The position numbers were made by a program, and so were the translations under genes. Below, one piece after another: positions 24,798 to 35,327 of a DNA stretch of 64,000 bases; position 1 is the stretch's first letter, and the number at the start of each line of letters is the position of its first letter. The DNA comes from Pseudoalteromonas xiamenensis (lineage in GTDB: Bacteria > Pseudomonadota > Gammaproteobacteria > Enterobacterales > Alteromonadaceae): positions 682,001-746,000 of the forward strand of contig NZ_CP099917.1 of assembly GCF_030994125.1 (NCBI RefSeq), written 5' to 3'. Under the pieces are notes generated by a model. The model had not been told where the DNA came from and did no database searches. It worked only from the letters and a program-made list of their open reading frames with translations.

Positions 24798-26708
24798 TTA
24801 CTCTTGTGAAGCCGCAGCTACTTTAACAAACTTAACGTCTGCTTGTGCTTTAAGCGCTTCTAACAAAGTGATGTAGTTTTTATTAGCCTGAGCCATCTCG
24901 AAATTTTTCGATTGTTGCTCATTAAGTGCCTCTTCCGCAGAAACTGGATTTACCGCTACAAGTTGTACGATAGCAGCATCACCACTAGTCAGTTCAACCA
25001 CTGCTACTGGTTTAGAACTGTCCGTTGGGTGAGGTAATTTAAAGGCTTCTTTGACTATAGCCGGCGCAACCGAGTAGCTACGACGAGCAAGTGCATCTTC
25101 CGCTTTCACATCTAGATTCGCTTGAGAAACGACAGCATCAAATGCTTCGCCTGCCTGAATCTTCGCATACAACGCATCCGCTTGCGCTTTCACTTCCGTT
25201 GACGCTTTTTCTGTCTTCAAACGTTTTACAATCGTATCCTTCACGTCATCTAACGGTTTAGTCGTCGCTGGTTTGTAATCCGCAATACGAACAACAACAA
25301 TGTGTTCTGGGCCAACTTCAACAATTTCCGAGTTAACACGATCTTCCAATATTTCTGGAGTTGCTAAGACTCGCGTGACAGCAGCGTTGTTAAGTGGCTC
25401 AGGAAGTGCTGATTTTGCCATAAGTGGCAATTTCTTCACTTCGACACCAGCCGCTTCAGAAGCGTCTAGCAGGCTGTCAGCAATTTCAAAAGCTTTTTCA
25501 GCGATAGCCGTTTGCTTTTGGTAGAACGCATCCACTTTTGCGTTACGCTCAAGTTCAGCAAGAAGTTCGTCATGAACATCTGCCAATGCTTTCACTTTGC
25601 CTTGCTGAAGATCAGTGAGTTTAATGATGTGGTAACCGAATTCAGATTTAACAATACCTGAAATATCTCCTTTGTTCGTCAGCGCGAATGCCGCTTCTTC
25701 GAACGCAGGATCCATCATGTCTTTTTCAATCCACTCTAAATCACCACCCACTTCCGCACTAACAACGTCAGACGATTCGGTTTCCGCCAGCTTGGCAAAA
25801 TCTTCACCTGCGTTTAAGCGTGCAAGAATAGCTTCCGCTTTTTCTTTTGCTTTCGCATCATCTTCTGAATTATCGATCAAGATGTGCGCAACTCGACGAC
25901 GCTCAGGCTCAGAATAATGAGACTTTTGCTCTTCATAATACGCTTTAACATCTTCTTCTGACGGAGCAGAAGCCAACTGAACATCATTTGCACTCAATTC
26001 AATGTATTCAACCGCCACTTGCTCTTCAGATTGGAACTGGTTTTGATTTAAGTCGTAGTAATCTCTAACTTCATCATCAGACACTGACATCGTGTCTACA
26101 ACCGTGTTTTTACTTAAAATCGCATAATTCACGTTGCGCGTTTGCATTTCCAACGCCATCGCAGATTTCACTTCATTCTCAAGAACAAAGTCTGTACCTG
26201 CAACCGCTTGAACGAGCTGGCTACGCGTCATATCTTCGCGAAGAAACTCGCGGAATGAATCCGGTTGGAAATTCATTTGGCGAATAACTTGAAGGTAACG
26301 ATCATTGCTAAACTCACCGCCCATTTGGAAATAAGGCATTTCCAAAATCGTTTGTTTAACTTTTTCATCGCTAACACGAAGGCCTAGCTCTTTTGCTAAT
26401 TGTGTTTGTAATTCTTGCTGTACAAGACGTTCTACGACGCCTTGACGAACTTGAGCCATATAATTTGGGTCTTGCGCGATTTGGTTAAAGTACTCACCAA
26501 ATTGTTGCTCAAGACGTGCACGCTCGTTTTCAAACGCGCGTGCAAAATCTGACTGGCCAATGACAACGCCATTTACTTCAGCGACTGGTTGTTCTGTAGT
26601 TCGACCCAGGTAACCACCAATCCCTGCTAAAGCAAAAGACAAGATCACTAAGCCTAAGATAATCTTGACTACAACGCCTTGTGAGCCTTCTCTGATCTTT
26701 TCTAGCAT
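24798..26708 (-). CDS. ppiD: Periplasmic folding chaperone / parvulin-like PpiD
   Basis: Membrane-anchored periplasmic chaperone that works near the Sec translocon. The 636-residue protein has an N-terminal signal anchor (VVKIILGLVILSFALAGIGG), a SurA_N-type domain (about 40-180), a parvulin-like domain (about 265-365; RRVAHILIDNSEDDAKAK and KSEFGYHIIKLTD) and a second helical region. Length is near the E. coli protein (623). It follows hupB on the same strand, as in E. coli lon-hupB-ppiD. Confidence 0.96.
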   Translation of the reverse strand: MLEKIREGSQGVVVKIILGLVILSFALAGIGGYLGRTTEQPVAEVNGVVIGQSDFARAFENERARLEQQFGEYFNQIAQDPNYMAQVRQGVVERLVQQELQTQLAKELGLRVSDEKVKQTILEMPYFQMGGEFSNDRYLQVIRQMNFQPDSFREFLREDMTRSQLVQAVAGTDFVLENEVKSAMALEMQTRNVNYAILSKNTVVDTMSVSDDEVRDYYDLNQNQFQSEEQVAVEYIELSANDVQLASAPSEEDVKAYYEEQKSHYSEPERRRVAHILIDNSEDDAKAKEKAEAILARLNAGEDFAKLAETESSDVVSAEVGGDLEWIEKDMMDPAFEEAAFALTNKGDISGIVKSEFGYHIIKLTDLQQGKVKALADVHDELLAELERNAKVDAFYQKQTAIAEKAFEIADSLLDASEAAGVEVKKLPLMAKSALPEPLNNAAVTRVLATPEILEDRVNSEIVEVGPEHIVVVRIADYKPATTKPLDDVKDTIVKRLKTEKASTEVKAQADALYAKIQAGEAFDAVVSQANLDVKAEDALARRSYSVAPAIVKEAFKLPHPTDSSKPVAVVELTSGDAAIVQLVAVNPVSAEEALNEQQSKNFEMAQANKNYITLLEALKAQADVKFVKVAAASQE

Positions 26709-26783
26709 GTGTTATTCTCTTTATCTAAGCCAAAGCTACACCTAATGTGCGTGCCTTGTTTTACGCCGTTAACTATGTAAAAA

Positions 26784-26811
26784 AAGCGTATCTTACCAGA
26801 TACGCTTTTTT
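26784..26811 (-). terminator. Terminator between hupB and ppiD
   Basis: GCGTATCT (26786-26793) and AGATACGC (26798-26805) form a stem with a 4-nt loop, flanked by A and T runs on both sides. It is the likely end of the hupB transcript. Confidence 0.9.
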
Positions 26812-26837
26812 TGGTGAAGCAAGTCATCGTTTCTCAG

Positions 26838-26851
26838 AACGTGATCACGTT
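26838..26851. repeat. Perfect 14-bp palindrome after hupB
   Basis: AACGTGATCACGTT is self-complementary and lies 27 nt after the hupB stop, followed by AAAAACGCG. It may be an operator-like site or part of the hupB 3' untranslated region. No further evidence. Confidence 0.3.
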
Positions 26852-26877
26852 AAAAACGCGTGACGTGCTCCGAGTGA

Positions 26878-27150
26878 TTAGTTCACTGCGTCTTTAAGTG
26901 CTTTACCAGCTTTGAAAGATGGGATGTTTGCTGCAGCGATTTGGATCGTTTCACCAGTTTGTGGGTTACGACCTGAACGAGCTGCACGCTCACGCACAGA
27001 GAAAGTACCAAAACCAACTAGCGCTACAGAGTCGCCAGCTTTAAGAGCGCCAGTTACTGATTCGATGAATGAATCTAGAGCACGACCTGCAGCCGCTTTA
27101 GAGATGTCAGCATCAGCTGCGATTTGATCGATTAATTGAGATTTATTCAC
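26878..27150 (-). CDS. hupB: DNA-binding protein HU-beta
   Basis: Nucleoid protein that bends DNA. The 90-residue product starts [20 protein letters not shown] and has the HU signature [20 protein letters not shown] and [18 protein letters not shown]. It lies between lon and ppiD, the conserved hupB position in enterics. A terminator follows. Confidence 0.98.
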   Translation of the reverse strand: MNKSQLIDQIAADADISKAAAGRALDSFIESVTGALKAGDSVALVGFGTFSVRERAARSGRNPQTGETIQIAAANIPSFKAGKALKDAVN

Positions 27151-27262
27151 AATATCATCCTCTTACATTGTTATTATCAAGAGCGATTGTTTATTTTATT
27201 AACATCACTGCAAGTTAAAAATTTAGAGACATCAATTTGACTCTCTAATCCTATAATTCGCG

Positions 27263-27294
27263 TCAAGCCTAGACCACACAAGGGCTAGGCTTGA
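27263..27294. repeat. 10-bp inverted repeat between lon and hupB
   Basis: TCAAGCCTAG (27263-27272) and CTAGGCTTGA (27285-27294) are perfect arms around a 12-nt loop. It lies 75 nt after the lon stop and about 110 bp upstream of hupB. No T-tract follows on either strand. It could end the lon transcript or act as a hupB operator. Confidence 0.5.
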
Positions 27295-27369
27295 TTCCAG
27301 TGCCTAACTTAACACACCTTTTAGATTTGAAAAGCCTTTTCAGACACTTTTTTAGCTTTTTTTCACTAT

Positions 27370-29721
27370 TTACGCGGTTTCTAGCGAAATTTGCTCAATT
27401 GGATTTGCCAATGCTAAACGAAGCACATCATCAATCCAAGTAACTGGATGAATTTCTAGCCCTTCTAACACATTGTCAGGAATTTCTTTTAAATCACGTT
27501 CGTTCTTTTTAGGGATCAGAACGCGCTTAATTCCACCGCGATGCGCGGCCAATAGCTTTTCTTTCAAACCACCAATTGGGAGTACTTCACCACGCAAAGT
27601 AATTTCACCCGTCATAGCCACGTCTGAACGAACAGGGTTACCTGTTAGACTCGAGACTAATGCTGTGACCATGGCGATACCAGCACTTGGACCATCCTTA
27701 GGTGTTGCCCCTTCTGGCACGTGTACATGGATATCACGTTTCTCGTAGAAATCAGCATTGATACGAAGTTTCTCTGCGCGACTTCTTACAACCGTCATCG
27801 CAGCCTGAATTGACTCCTGCATTACATCACCCAAAGAACCGGTAAACGTGAGTTTCCCTTTACCTGGCACCGCAGCAGACTCAATTGTTAACAAATCACC
27901 ACCAACTTCTGTCCAAGCTAAGCCCGTTACCTGACCGATACGGTCACCGTCTTCAGCCTTGCCATAATCATGGCGTTGAACACCTAGGTATTCGCCAAGA
28001 TTATCACCGTCGATTGTGACATGATTGATGTTGTTATCGAGAAGAATCTCTTTTACTGCTTTCCTACACAGTTTTGAAATTTCACGCTCTAGATTACGAA
28101 CACCCGCTTCACGCGTGTAGTAACGGATAATGCCAATGATCGCACTATCTTCAATGGTGATTTCTGAGTCCTTAAGTCCATTACGTTTTACTTGCTTTGG
28201 AATTAGGTGCTCCTTAGAAATATTGAGCTTTTCATCTTCCGTGTAACCAGACAAACGAATGACTTCCATTCGGTCCAAAAGTGGCCCCGGAATATTAAAG
28301 CTGTTTGAAGTAGCAACAAACATAACGTCTGAAAGGTCGTAATCCACTTCGAGATAATGATCTGCGAAGTTACTGTTTTGTTCAGGGTCTAAAACCTCCA
28401 ACAAAGCGGAAGCCGGATCACCACGCATGTCTGACGACATCTTGTCTATCTCGTCGAGCAAAAACAGAGGGTTTTTAACACCGACTTTGGTCATGCTCTG
28501 GATGAGTTTACCTGGCATCGAACCGATATAAGTACGACGATGACCACGGATCTCGGCCTCATCACGCACACCACCCAGCGCCATACGCACATATTTGCGT
28601 CCAGTAGCTTTTGCAATCGACTGACCCAATGACGTTTTACCAACGCCCGGTGGTCCCACTAAACAGAGGATTGGACCTTTTAACTTGTTTGTACGTTGTT
28701 GAACAGCAAGATACTCGACAATACGTTCTTTTACTTTTTCCAAACCATAATGGTCTGAGTTCAGAATGTCTTCAGCGCCAGCTAAGTCTTTCTTCACCTT
28801 TGAACGCTTTTTCCACGGCACATTGATTAATGTATCAATATACGAGCGTACAACCGTCGCTTCGGCAGACATAGGCGACATCATTTTAAGTTTGTTCAAC
28901 TCAGCTGTTGCTTTATCTTCAGCTTCTTTTGGCATACCCGCATCAGCAATGCGTTTTTTCAGCGTTTCAAATTCATCCGGGACATCATCAAGTTCACCGA
29001 GTTCTTTTTGAATGGCTTTCATTTGCTCATTCAAGTAGTACTCGCGTTGCGATTTTTCCATCTGCTTCTTAACGCGTGCCCGAATTTTCTTCTCAACTTG
29101 AAGTAAATCTATCTCACCTTCCATCAGTGCCATTAAGTACTCTAGACGTTCTGTTACGTCACTGATTTCAAGTACTTTTTGTTTTTCTACCACCTTCAAT
29201 GGCATGTGCGCAGCCATCGTATCAGCAAGACGCGCGGCTTCATCGATTCCCGAGATTGAAGTCAGTACTTCTGGTGGAATTTTCTTGTTGAGTTTTACAT
29301 ACCCTTCGAACTGGCTAATTGCACTTCGAATGAAAATGTCTTGTTCTTGTTCATCGATGTGTGTCGATTCTACAAACTCGGCTTCCGCTTGGAAATATTC
29401 ATCCGTGTTTATAAATTTAACGAGCTTTGCACGCTGATTACCTTCAACTAAAACTTTAACCGTTCCATCTGGTAACTTAAGCAGTTGCAGCACTGTCGCA
29501 ACAGTACCCATCGAGTACAGGTCTTCTACAGCGGGGTCGTCTACCGTAGCGTCTTTTTGCGCGACTAAGAAAATTTGTTTGTCAGCATCCATTGCGGCTT
29601 CAAGACAACGGATAGACTTCTCACGTCCCACAAAAAGCGGGATGACCATGTGTGGGTAAACTACCACATCGCGCAGAGCCAGTACCGGGATCTCTACTCG
29701 ATCCGTTCTTTCAAGTGTCAT
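27370..29721 (-). CDS. lon: ATP-dependent protease Lon
   Basis: Cytoplasmic AAA+ serine protease that degrades misfolded and regulatory proteins. The 783-residue protein has the N-terminal substrate domain ([20 protein letters not shown]), Walker [14 protein letters not shown], Walker [11 protein letters not shown] and the catalytic Ser in [12 protein letters not shown] with Lys in [13 protein letters not shown]. It lies between clpX and hupB. A sigma-32-like promoter precedes it. Confidence 0.98.
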   Translation of the reverse strand: MTLERTDRVEIPVLALRDVVVYPHMVIPLFVGREKSIRCLEAAMDADKQIFLVAQKDATVDDPAVEDLYSMGTVATVLQLLKLPDGTVKVLVEGNQRAKLVKFINTDEYFQAEAEFVESTHIDEQEQDIFIRSAISQFEGYVKLNKKIPPEVLTSISGIDEAARLADTMAAHMPLKVVEKQKVLEISDVTERLEYLMALMEGEIDLLQVEKKIRARVKKQMEKSQREYYLNEQMKAIQKELGELDDVPDEFETLKKRIADAGMPKEAEDKATAELNKLKMMSPMSAEATVVRSYIDTLINVPWKKRSKVKKDLAGAEDILNSDHYGLEKVKERIVEYLAVQQRTNKLKGPILCLVGPPGVGKTSLGQSIAKATGRKYVRMALGGVRDEAEIRGHRRTYIGSMPGKLIQSMTKVGVKNPLFLLDEIDKMSSDMRGDPASALLEVLDPEQNSNFADHYLEVDYDLSDVMFVATSNSFNIPGPLLDRMEVIRLSGYTEDEKLNISKEHLIPKQVKRNGLKDSEITIEDSAIIGIIRYYTREAGVRNLEREISKLCRKAVKEILLDNNINHVTIDGDNLGEYLGVQRHDYGKAEDGDRIGQVTGLAWTEVGGDLLTIESAAVPGKGKLTFTGSLGDVMQESIQAAMTVVRSRAEKLRINADFYEKRDIHVHVPEGATPKDGPSAGIAMVTALVSSLTGNPVRSDVAMTGEITLRGEVLPIGGLKEKLLAAHRGGIKRVLIPKKNERDLKEIPDNVLEGLEIHPVTWIDDVLRLALANPIEQISLETA

Positions 29722-29764
29722 TCTACTCTCTTCGCACTGTTTATCTTTTAAAGGATTACTCAGC

Positions 29765-29794
29765 TATATGGGGATAGGCCAAGTAAAGTTCAAT
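29765..29794 (-). promoter_or_regulatory. Heat-shock (sigma-32) promoter of lon
   Basis: On the minus strand ATTGAA (29789-29794) is followed after 15 bp by CCCCATATA (29765-29773), close to the sigma-32 consensus CTTGAA-N13 to N17-CCCCATNT. It is 45-75 bp upstream of lon, which is a heat-shock gene in many proteobacteria. Confidence 0.75.
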
Positions 29795-29802
29795 ACATAG
29801 AT

Positions 29803-29831
29803 AAAAAAAGGAGCCGAAAGCTCCTTTTTTT
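29803..29831 (-). terminator. Terminator of clpX
   Basis: AGGAGC (29809-29814) and GCTCCT (29820-29825) with a 5-nt loop, flanked by seven-base A and T runs. It follows the clpX stop by about 15 nt. Confidence 0.9.
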
Positions 29832-29844
29832 ACAAGCCCTCTGA

Positions 29845-31128
29845 TTATTCAGAAACAGCTTTGTCTTGACTGGTATTTTCGTAAATTAAGATTGGATCCG
29901 ACTCACCTTTGATTACGGTTTCATCGATAACCACTTTAGATACGTCTTCCATCGAAGGCAGTTCGTACATAGTGTCCAGTAAAATCCCTTCGACGATTGA
30001 ACGTAATCCACGCGCGCCAGTTTTTCTCACCATCGCTTTATGTGCAATTGCTTTCAGTGCATCTTCTCGGAATTCTAAATCCACACCTTCCATCTTGAAT
30101 AACGCAGCAAACTGTTTCGTAAGTGCGTTTTTAGGCTCACTCAAAATCTGGATAAGTGCAGCTTCATCAAGCTCAGCAAGTGTTGCAACAACCGGAAGAC
30201 GGCCAATAAACTCAGGGATCAAACCATACTTAACCAAGTCTTCTGGTTCAACTTGTTGGAACGCTTCCGTTAACGTTTGCTTGCTGTCTGCGCCTTTCAC
30301 CTGAGCACCAAAACCAATACCCGTGTTCTTGTGACTGCGCTGCTCAATTACTTTATCCAAACCAGCAAATGCACCACCACAGATAAACAAGATCTTAGAC
30401 GTGTCTACTTGCAAGAACTCTTGTTGAGGGTGTTTACGTCCACCTTGAGGCGGTACGGAAGCCACAGTACCTTCAATGAGCTTTAACAGGGCTTGTTGCA
30501 CACCTTCACCTGACACATCCCTCGTAATTGAAGGGTTGTCGGACTTGCGTGATATTTTGTCAATCTCGTCGATGTAAACAATACCACGTTGTGCTTTTTC
30601 AACGTCGTAATCACACTTCTGCAGCAATTTTTGAATGATGTTTTCTACGTCCTCACCCACGTAACCTGCTTCGGTTAACGTTGTGGCGTCGGCCATAGTA
30701 AATGGCACATCGAGAAGTCGAGCTAATGTCTCAGCAAGCAATGTTTTACCACTACCTGTTGGTCCAATTAATAGGATATTACTCTTACCTAACTCAACGT
30801 CTGCTTTTGATTCTTGATTTCTTAGACGTTTGTAGTGGTTATAGACCGCAACAGCTAAGACCTTTTTTGCATGGTCTTGTCCGATTACGTAATCATCTAA
30901 ATGATTGCGAATTTCTTTTGGCACAGGCAATTTATCAGCGGATGCCTGTTTGGGAGCGATGTCTTTAATCTCTTCCCTGATAATGTCATTGCAAAGCTCA
31001 ACACATTCATCACAAATGTATACTGATGGACCTGCGATAAGCTTGCGCACTTCATGCTGACTTTTACCGCAAAATGAACAGTACAAGAGCTTTGTGCTTT
31101 TGTCGCCACCTGTTGGAGTGTCGGACAT
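29845..31128 (-). CDS. clpX: ClpXP unfoldase subunit ClpX
   Basis: AAA+ hexameric unfoldase that feeds substrates into ClpP. The 427-residue protein has the N-terminal zinc-binding domain ([10 protein letters not shown] and CDECVELC), Walker [13 protein letters not shown], Walker [12 protein letters not shown], and the IGF loop (NTGIGFGAQ) that docks on ClpP. It lies between clpP and lon, with its own terminator. Confidence 0.98.
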   Translation of the reverse strand: MSDTPTGGDKSTKLLYCSFCGKSQHEVRKLIAGPSVYICDECVELCNDIIREEIKDIAPKQASADKLPVPKEIRNHLDDYVIGQDHAKKVLAVAVYNHYKRLRNQESKADVELGKSNILLIGPTGSGKTLLAETLARLLDVPFTMADATTLTEAGYVGEDVENIIQKLLQKCDYDVEKAQRGIVYIDEIDKISRKSDNPSITRDVSGEGVQQALLKLIEGTVASVPPQGGRKHPQQEFLQVDTSKILFICGGAFAGLDKVIEQRSHKNTGIGFGAQVKGADSKQTLTEAFQQVEPEDLVKYGLIPEFIGRLPVVATLAELDEAALIQILSEPKNALTKQFAALFKMEGVDLEFREDALKAIAHKAMVRKTGARGLRSIVEGILLDTMYELPSMEDVSKVVIDETVIKGESDPILIYENTSQDKAVSE

Positions 31129-31179
31129 TCAACTACCTCTTACATAAAGACGTTATCAGCTAGGATAACTTGATACATG

Positions 31180-31221
31180 ACCAAACTATACCAAATAAAT
31201 TCACATTTAGCATAGTTTGGT
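31180..31221. repeat. 10-bp inverted repeat between clpP and clpX
   Basis: ACCAAACTAT (31180-31189) and ATAGTTTGGT (31212-31221) are perfect arms around a 22-nt AT-rich loop. It begins 13 nt after the clpP stop and overlaps the region upstream of clpX, so it could separate clpP from clpX messages. Confidence 0.45.
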
Positions 31222-31233
31222 AGCGTGTTTGCG

Positions 31234-31851
31234 CTATTTGTCACCACGATGTGTTAGCACGGAATCAACGATACCGTAATCTACCGCTTGTTGAGCGTTC
31301 ATGAAATTATCGCGATCTGTGTCACGTTCAATCACTTCTAGTGGCTGACCTGAATGCTCTGCAAGAAGGCGGTTCAATTTATCTTTAATTGACAAAATTT
31401 CCTTTGCATGAATTTCAAAATCAGATGCTTGACCTTGGAAACCGCCAAGTGGCTGATGGATCATCACTCGAGAGTTTGGCAAGCAAAAACGTTTTCCTTT
31501 CGCGCCACCTGAAAGCAAGAATGCTCCCATTGATGCAGCTTGGCCAATACACACTGTACTGACATCAGGCTTGATGAAGTTCATCGTATCATAGATAGAC
31601 ATACCTGCTGTTACAGACCCACCAGGAGAGTTAATGTACAAGAAAATGTCTTTTTCTGGACTTTCTGATTCTAGAAACAGTAACTGCGCAACGATCAGAT
31701 TTGCCATGTGGTCTTCCACTTGGCCTGTCATGAAAATCACACGTTCTTTTAATAGACGAGAATAAATATCGTAAGAGCGCTCACCTTTTGCCGTTTGCTC
31801 AACAACCATAGGCACTAGCGCATTAAGAGGATCAATCATACCATTTCTCAT
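31234..31851 (-). CDS. clpP: ClpP proteolytic subunit
   Basis: Serine protease barrel of ClpXP. Start ATG at 31851, giving 205 residues and a good AAGGA ribosome binding site; a GTG at 31872 lies inside a short hairpin and is less likely. The catalytic triad lies in [11 protein letters not shown] (Ser), [12 protein letters not shown] (His) and an Asp near DTDRDNFM. It follows tig on the same strand, as in E. coli tig-clpP-clpX-lon. Confidence 0.97.
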   Translation of the reverse strand: MRNGMIDPLNALVPMVVEQTAKGERSYDIYSRLLKERVIFMTGQVEDHMANLIVAQLLFLESESPEKDIFLYINSPGGSVTAGMSIYDTMNFIKPDVSTVCIGQAASMGAFLLSGGAKGKRFCLPNSRVMIHQPLGGFQGQASDFEIHAKEILSIKDKLNRLLAEHSGQPLEVIERDTDRDNFMNAQQAVDYGIVDSVLTHRGDK

Positions 31852-31985
31852 TTTTGTAAATTCCTTATTCACGCTCTGAGCGTGTTTAAGTGTCTAAGCC
31901 AGAAACTAAAATGGCCCGGACACTTTGCATTTGCAACGTATCTCGAGCCATTAAAACGTCAGCGAAGACTTAAGTCAACGACTTA

Positions 31986-33290
31986 TTATGCACCCGTTTG
32001 TGGGTTCATGATTTCATCGAATGACTTAGCTACTTCTGTAACCGTTGCTTTAGCTAGGATAGCATCAATTGCTTGCTCTTCCATCGCTACATTACGCATT
32101 TGCTGCATTAACTGATCATTTGACTTGTAGTATTCAACAACTTCTGTTGGATCTTCATAAGCAGAAGCAACCGTTTCAATTAGCTCAACTACTTTTGCGT
32201 CGTCAATTTTGATTTCGTTTGACTTGATCACTTCACTTAGAAGTAAACCTGTCTTAACGCGTTTAACCGCTTGGTCTTGGAACAGCTCAGCTGGAAGCTC
32301 AGGCATGTTCTTTGCGTTGCCACCAAAACGTTGAGCTGCTTGTTGACGTAATGCGTCAACTTCTTGCTCAATTAGCGCTTTAGGAACGTCAACGTCGTTT
32401 GTTTCTAGAAGACCGTTGATTGCTTGCTCTTTAACCTGCGCTTTAACCGCTTGGCCAAGTTCACGAGACATGTTTTTCTTAACTTCTTCTTTAAGTGCGT
32501 CTACGCCGCCTTCAGCAACACCAAATTTAGTTGCGAATTCGTCGTTAAGTTCAGGAAGTTGTTGAACTTCAACTTTCTTAACCGTGATCTTGAATTGAGC
32601 CGCTTTACCTTTTAGGTTCTCAGCGTGGTACTCTTCTGGGAAAGTTACGTCAGCAACGAACTCTTCACCTGCTTTCTTGCCCACGATTCCATCTTCGAAA
32701 CCAGGGATCATACGGTTTTGACCTAGTTGAAGTGGGAACTCTTCTGCTTTACCACCTTCAAATTCTTCACCGTCGATAGAACCAACGAAATCGATTGTTA
32801 CACGATCGTTCTCGCCAGCTGCAGCTTCTGCTACTTCCCACGTTGCGTGTTGCTTACGAAGCGTATCAAGCATGTTTGCTAAGTCTTCGTCAGACACGTT
32901 AACAACTGGCTTTTCAACCGCGATTTTCTCTAAATCTTTAAGTTCAACTTCTGGGTAAACTTCAAAAGTCGCAACGAATTCTAGATCTTTACCAGCTTCT
33001 AGTGCTTTAGGTGCAAAAGTAGGCGCACCTGCTGGGTTGATCTTCTCAGCAATGATTGCCTCGATGTAGTTGCGTTGCATTAAATCGCCAGCAACTTCTT
33101 GACGTACAGCTAGGCCGTAACGCTTAGTAATAACAGCTACTGGAACTTTACCAGGACGGAAACCATCAATACGCTGTGTTTTTGACAGTTGTTGTAAGCG
33201 TTTTTTAACTTCAGTCTCAACGTTCTCTGCAGGAACGGTGATGGTCAGACGGCGCTCAAGGCCTTGAGTCGTCTCAACAGAAACTTGCAT
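31986..33290 (-). CDS. tig: Trigger factor
   Basis: Ribosome-associated chaperone with prolyl isomerase activity. The 434-residue protein has the ribosome-binding signature ([12 protein letters not shown]), an FKBP-type domain (about 150-245; [20 protein letters not shown]), and a helical C-terminal arm domain ending NPQTGA. Length matches the family (432 in E. coli). First gene of the tig-clpP-clpX-lon run. Confidence 0.98.
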   Translation of the reverse strand: MQVSVETTQGLERRLTITVPAENVETEVKKRLQQLSKTQRIDGFRPGKVPVAVITKRYGLAVRQEVAGDLMQRNYIEAIIAEKINPAGAPTFAPKALEAGKDLEFVATFEVYPEVELKDLEKIAVEKPVVNVSDEDLANMLDTLRKQHATWEVAEAAAGENDRVTIDFVGSIDGEEFEGGKAEEFPLQLGQNRMIPGFEDGIVGKKAGEEFVADVTFPEEYHAENLKGKAAQFKITVKKVEVQQLPELNDEFATKFGVAEGGVDALKEEVKKNMSRELGQAVKAQVKEQAINGLLETNDVDVPKALIEQEVDALRQQAAQRFGGNAKNMPELPAELFQDQAVKRVKTGLLLSEVIKSNEIKIDDAKVVELIETVASAYEDPTEVVEYYKSNDQLMQQMRNVAMEEQAIDAILAKATVTEVAKSFDEIMNPQTGA

Positions 33291-33455
33291 GATTTACCTC
33301 AATCTTCAATTTTGGCGGCACTCCGCCTTCCTTACAAACAAGTTGCTCATCACGGCATTTTCTTACCAAAACGTGTAAGCAGTTTTAAGCAAGAACGGAT
33401 GTTACCTCTTGTTGCCTGCCCCAACAGGGCTCAATGTTAGTTAACTTGACGCGGC

Positions 33456-33461
33456 ATTATA
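33456..33461 (-). promoter_or_regulatory. Likely -10 element upstream of tig
   Basis: A perfect TATAAT lies on the minus strand about 165 bp upstream of tig, leaving a leader with two GC-rich hairpins. The matching -35 is weak (CTCGAC at 17 bp). Only the -10 is convincing. Confidence 0.4.
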
Positions 33462-33562
33462 ACCGATAAAATGCGAGAGTCGAGTAATACAGGGAAATAA
33501 TTGCGATTCGCATGCTGTTCGCGTAAAAAAGAGACAAGATTGAGATATTTAAGAGAAGAAAG

Positions 33563-33639
33563 TGGTCGGCGATGCAGGATTTGAACCTGCGACCCCTAGT
33601 ACCCAAAACTAGTGCGCTACCAAGCTGCGCTAATCGCCG
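33563..33639 (-). tRNA. tRNA-Pro (anticodon TGG), copy 1
   Basis: 77 nt including encoded CCA. The acceptor stem is CGGCGAT/ATCGCCG, the anticodon loop holds TGG, and the T arm reads GCAGGTTCAAATCCTGC. Last of five tRNA genes in transcription order, identical to the copies at 33663 and 33983. Confidence 0.97.
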
Positions 33640-33662
33640 ATAAGATGTGTTTTTTGAGAAGA

Positions 33663-33739
33663 TGGTCGGCGATGCAGGATTTGAACCTGCGACCCCTAGT
33701 ACCCAAAACTAGTGCGCTACCAAGCTGCGCTAATCGCCG
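33663..33739 (-). tRNA. tRNA-Pro (anticodon TGG), copy 2
   Basis: 77 nt with CCA, identical in sequence to copies 1 and 3. It is the fourth gene of the minus-strand array, 23 nt from copy 1. Confidence 0.97.
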
Positions 33740-33758
33740 AACAATAAAGTTATGTAGG

Positions 33759-33835
33759 TGGGGCGACTGATGGGGATTGAACCCACGACAACCGGAATCA
33801 CAATCCGGGGCTCTACCAACTGAGCTACAGCCGCC
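33759..33835 (-). tRNA. tRNA-His (anticodon GTG)
   Basis: 77 nt including the extra 5' G-1 typical of tRNA-His and encoded CCA. The loop in GGATTGTGATTCC gives the GTG anticodon; the acceptor stem GCGGCTG pairs with CAGTCGC (one G-U). Confidence 0.97.
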
Positions 33836-33859
33836 GCTACATAAAGATTAAAATAAGAA

Positions 33860-33936
<77 letters not shown>

Positions 33937-33982
33937 AAACTCGAAGTAAACAGCAAAATGCTACTTTCCTATTTTAAAAAAG

Positions 33983-34059
33983 TGGTCGGCGATGCAGGAT
34001 TTGAACCTGCGACCCCTAGTACCCAAAACTAGTGCGCTACCAAGCTGCGCTAATCGCCG
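33983..34059 (-). tRNA. tRNA-Pro (anticodon TGG), copy 3
   Basis: 77 nt with CCA, identical to the other two tRNA-Pro genes. It is the first gene after the promoter at 34101-34129, giving the order Pro-Arg-His-Pro-Pro. Confidence 0.97.
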
Positions 34060-34100
34060 ACATTTGTTGTTTGCGAGTCTCCTCGCTGGCAACGGGGTGC

Positions 34101-34129
34101 ATAATAGTGATTTGCCCCATTGAGGTCAA
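34101..34129 (-). promoter_or_regulatory. Strong promoter of the tRNA operon with GC-rich discriminator
   Basis: On the minus strand TTGACC (34124-34129) is separated by exactly 17 bp from TATTAT (34101-34106). GCACCCC follows the -10, a GC-rich discriminator typical of stable-RNA promoters under stringent control. The first tRNA begins about 42 bp downstream of the -10. Confidence 0.8.
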
Positions 34130-34184
34130 ACATTTTTTTAGAAAAACGTTCAACCGCTCAAATTTACCGCACAATGTTGAATTT

Positions 34185-34280
34185 ATGAGTAATCCTGCTG
34201 AAAAACAAGCAATTGTTTTACCTAACACACCCATTGCGGACATTTATCCTAGATATTTTGATTTCGTTGCTTGGCGCTGA
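34185..34280 (+). CDS. Possible 31-residue small protein
   Basis: An ORF from ATG 34185 to TGA 34280 encodes MSNPAEKQAIVLPNTPIADI, ending PRYFDFVAWR. It lies between the divergent tRNA operon and folD. Composition looks protein-like, but the ribosome binding site is weak and I recognise no family. A longer in-frame ORF from 34032 would cross a tRNA gene and the tRNA promoter and is not credible. Confidence 0.25.
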   Translation: MSNPAEKQAIVLPNTPIADIYPRYFDFVAWR

Positions 34281-34331
34281 TGCGGTTTTCTGCGAAAATA
34301 CGCCTGATTATGCTGCTATACAAAATAGCGC

Positions 34332-34354
34332 TGGCGTAACCCCTTAAAACGCCA
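34332..34354 (+). repeat. Inverted repeat in the folD leader
   Basis: TGGCGT (34332-34337) pairs with ACGCCA (34349-34354) around an 11-nt loop, about 40 bp before folD. It could be a leader hairpin; it does not match a purine repressor box or a known folate riboswitch that I can recognise. Confidence 0.3.
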
Positions 34355-34393
34355 TATCGTTCAAGTTATTCAATTCCTAAATAAAGGTCAAAC

Positions 34394-35248
34394 ATGACAG
34401 CAAACATCATTGATGGAAAAGCTATCGCTAAACAAGTAAGAAACAATGTTGCTAAACGCGTTGCTGAGCGTGTTGCACAAGGTTTGCGCGCACCAGGTCT
34501 AGCTGTGGTTTTAGTGGGACAAGATCCTGCAAGCCAAGTTTATGTCGGTTCAAAACGCAAAGCCTGTGAAGAAGTCGGGTTCATTTCTAAATCGTATGAT
34601 TTACCTGGTGATACTAACCAAACTGAATTGTTGACTCTCATTGATAACCTCAATAATGATCCTAGCGTCGATGGAATTTTGGTACAGCTTCCTCTTCCTC
34701 AAGGATTAGATGCTGAAGAAATTCTTGAACGTATTCATCCACACAAAGACGTTGATGGTTTCCACCCATACAACATTGGCCGTTTGGCGCAGCGTATGCC
34801 GTCACTGAGACCTTGTACACCAAAGGGCATTATCACACTGTTGGATTCAACAGGCGTACGTTATAAAGGCATGCATGCTGTTGTTGTTGGTGCATCAAAC
34901 ATTGTTGGTCGTCCAATGTCGCTCGAATTACTACTTGCTGGATGTACAACTACGGTATGCCATAAATTCACTCAAGATTTAGAATCTCACGTACGTCGTG
35001 CCGATCTTCTTGTTGTCGCCGTTGGGAAACCTGAATTTATTCCTGGCGACTGGGTTAAAGAAGGTGCGATAGTGATTGATGTTGGTATTAACCGTCTTGA
35101 GTCTGGTCAACTTGTCGGTGATGTGGAATATCGTATTGCTCAGAATCGTGCAAGCTTCATTACACCTGTGCCTGGTGGCGTTGGTCCAATGACTGTAGCA
35201 AGTCTAATTGAAAACACCTTAGAAGCGTGTGAGAAGTATCACAGTTAG
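34394..35248 (+). CDS. folD: Methylene-THF dehydrogenase / methenyl-THF cyclohydrolase
   Basis: Bifunctional one-carbon enzyme that interconverts methylene-, methenyl- and formyl-tetrahydrofolate. The 284-residue protein has [19 protein letters not shown] with the catalytic lysine, [13 protein letters not shown], and [20 protein letters not shown] of the NADP-binding domain. The ATG at 34394 has an AAAGG ribosome binding site. A terminator follows. Confidence 0.97.
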   Translation: MTANIIDGKAIAKQVRNNVAKRVAERVAQGLRAPGLAVVLVGQDPASQVYVGSKRKACEEVGFISKSYDLPGDTNQTELLTLIDNLNNDPSVDGILVQLPLPQGLDAEEILERIHPHKDVDGFHPYNIGRLAQRMPSLRPCTPKGIITLLDSTGVRYKGMHAVVVGASNIVGRPMSLELLLAGCTTTVCHKFTQDLESHVRRADLLVVAVGKPEFIPGDWVKEGAIVIDVGINRLESGQLVGDVEYRIAQNRASFITPVPGGVGPMTVASLIENTLEACEKYHS

Positions 35249-35269
35249 TCACTGGGATACATTCCAATA

Positions 35270-35296
35270 AAAAAGGCACGTTAGGTGCCTTTTTTA
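35270..35296. terminator. Bidirectional terminator between folD and the MscS gene
   Basis: AAAAAGGCAC and GTGCCTTTTTT pair with a 5-nt loop (GGCAC at 35275-35279, GTGCC at 35285-35289). It lies between convergent genes, with A and T runs on either side. Confidence 0.9.
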
Positions 35297-35327
35297 TACT
35301 CTTGCAAATATGCTTGAGTTGGTCATT

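Noticed and set aside
34032..34280. Plus-strand ORF of 82 codons
   Set aside because: It runs through a tRNA-Pro gene and the tRNA promoter; only its last 31 codons could be separate, and that is listed with low confidence.
34332..34354. PurR box or folate riboswitch before folD
   Set aside because: The inverted repeat lacks the central CG step of a PurR site, and the leader is too short and simple for a known tetrahydrofolate riboswitch.
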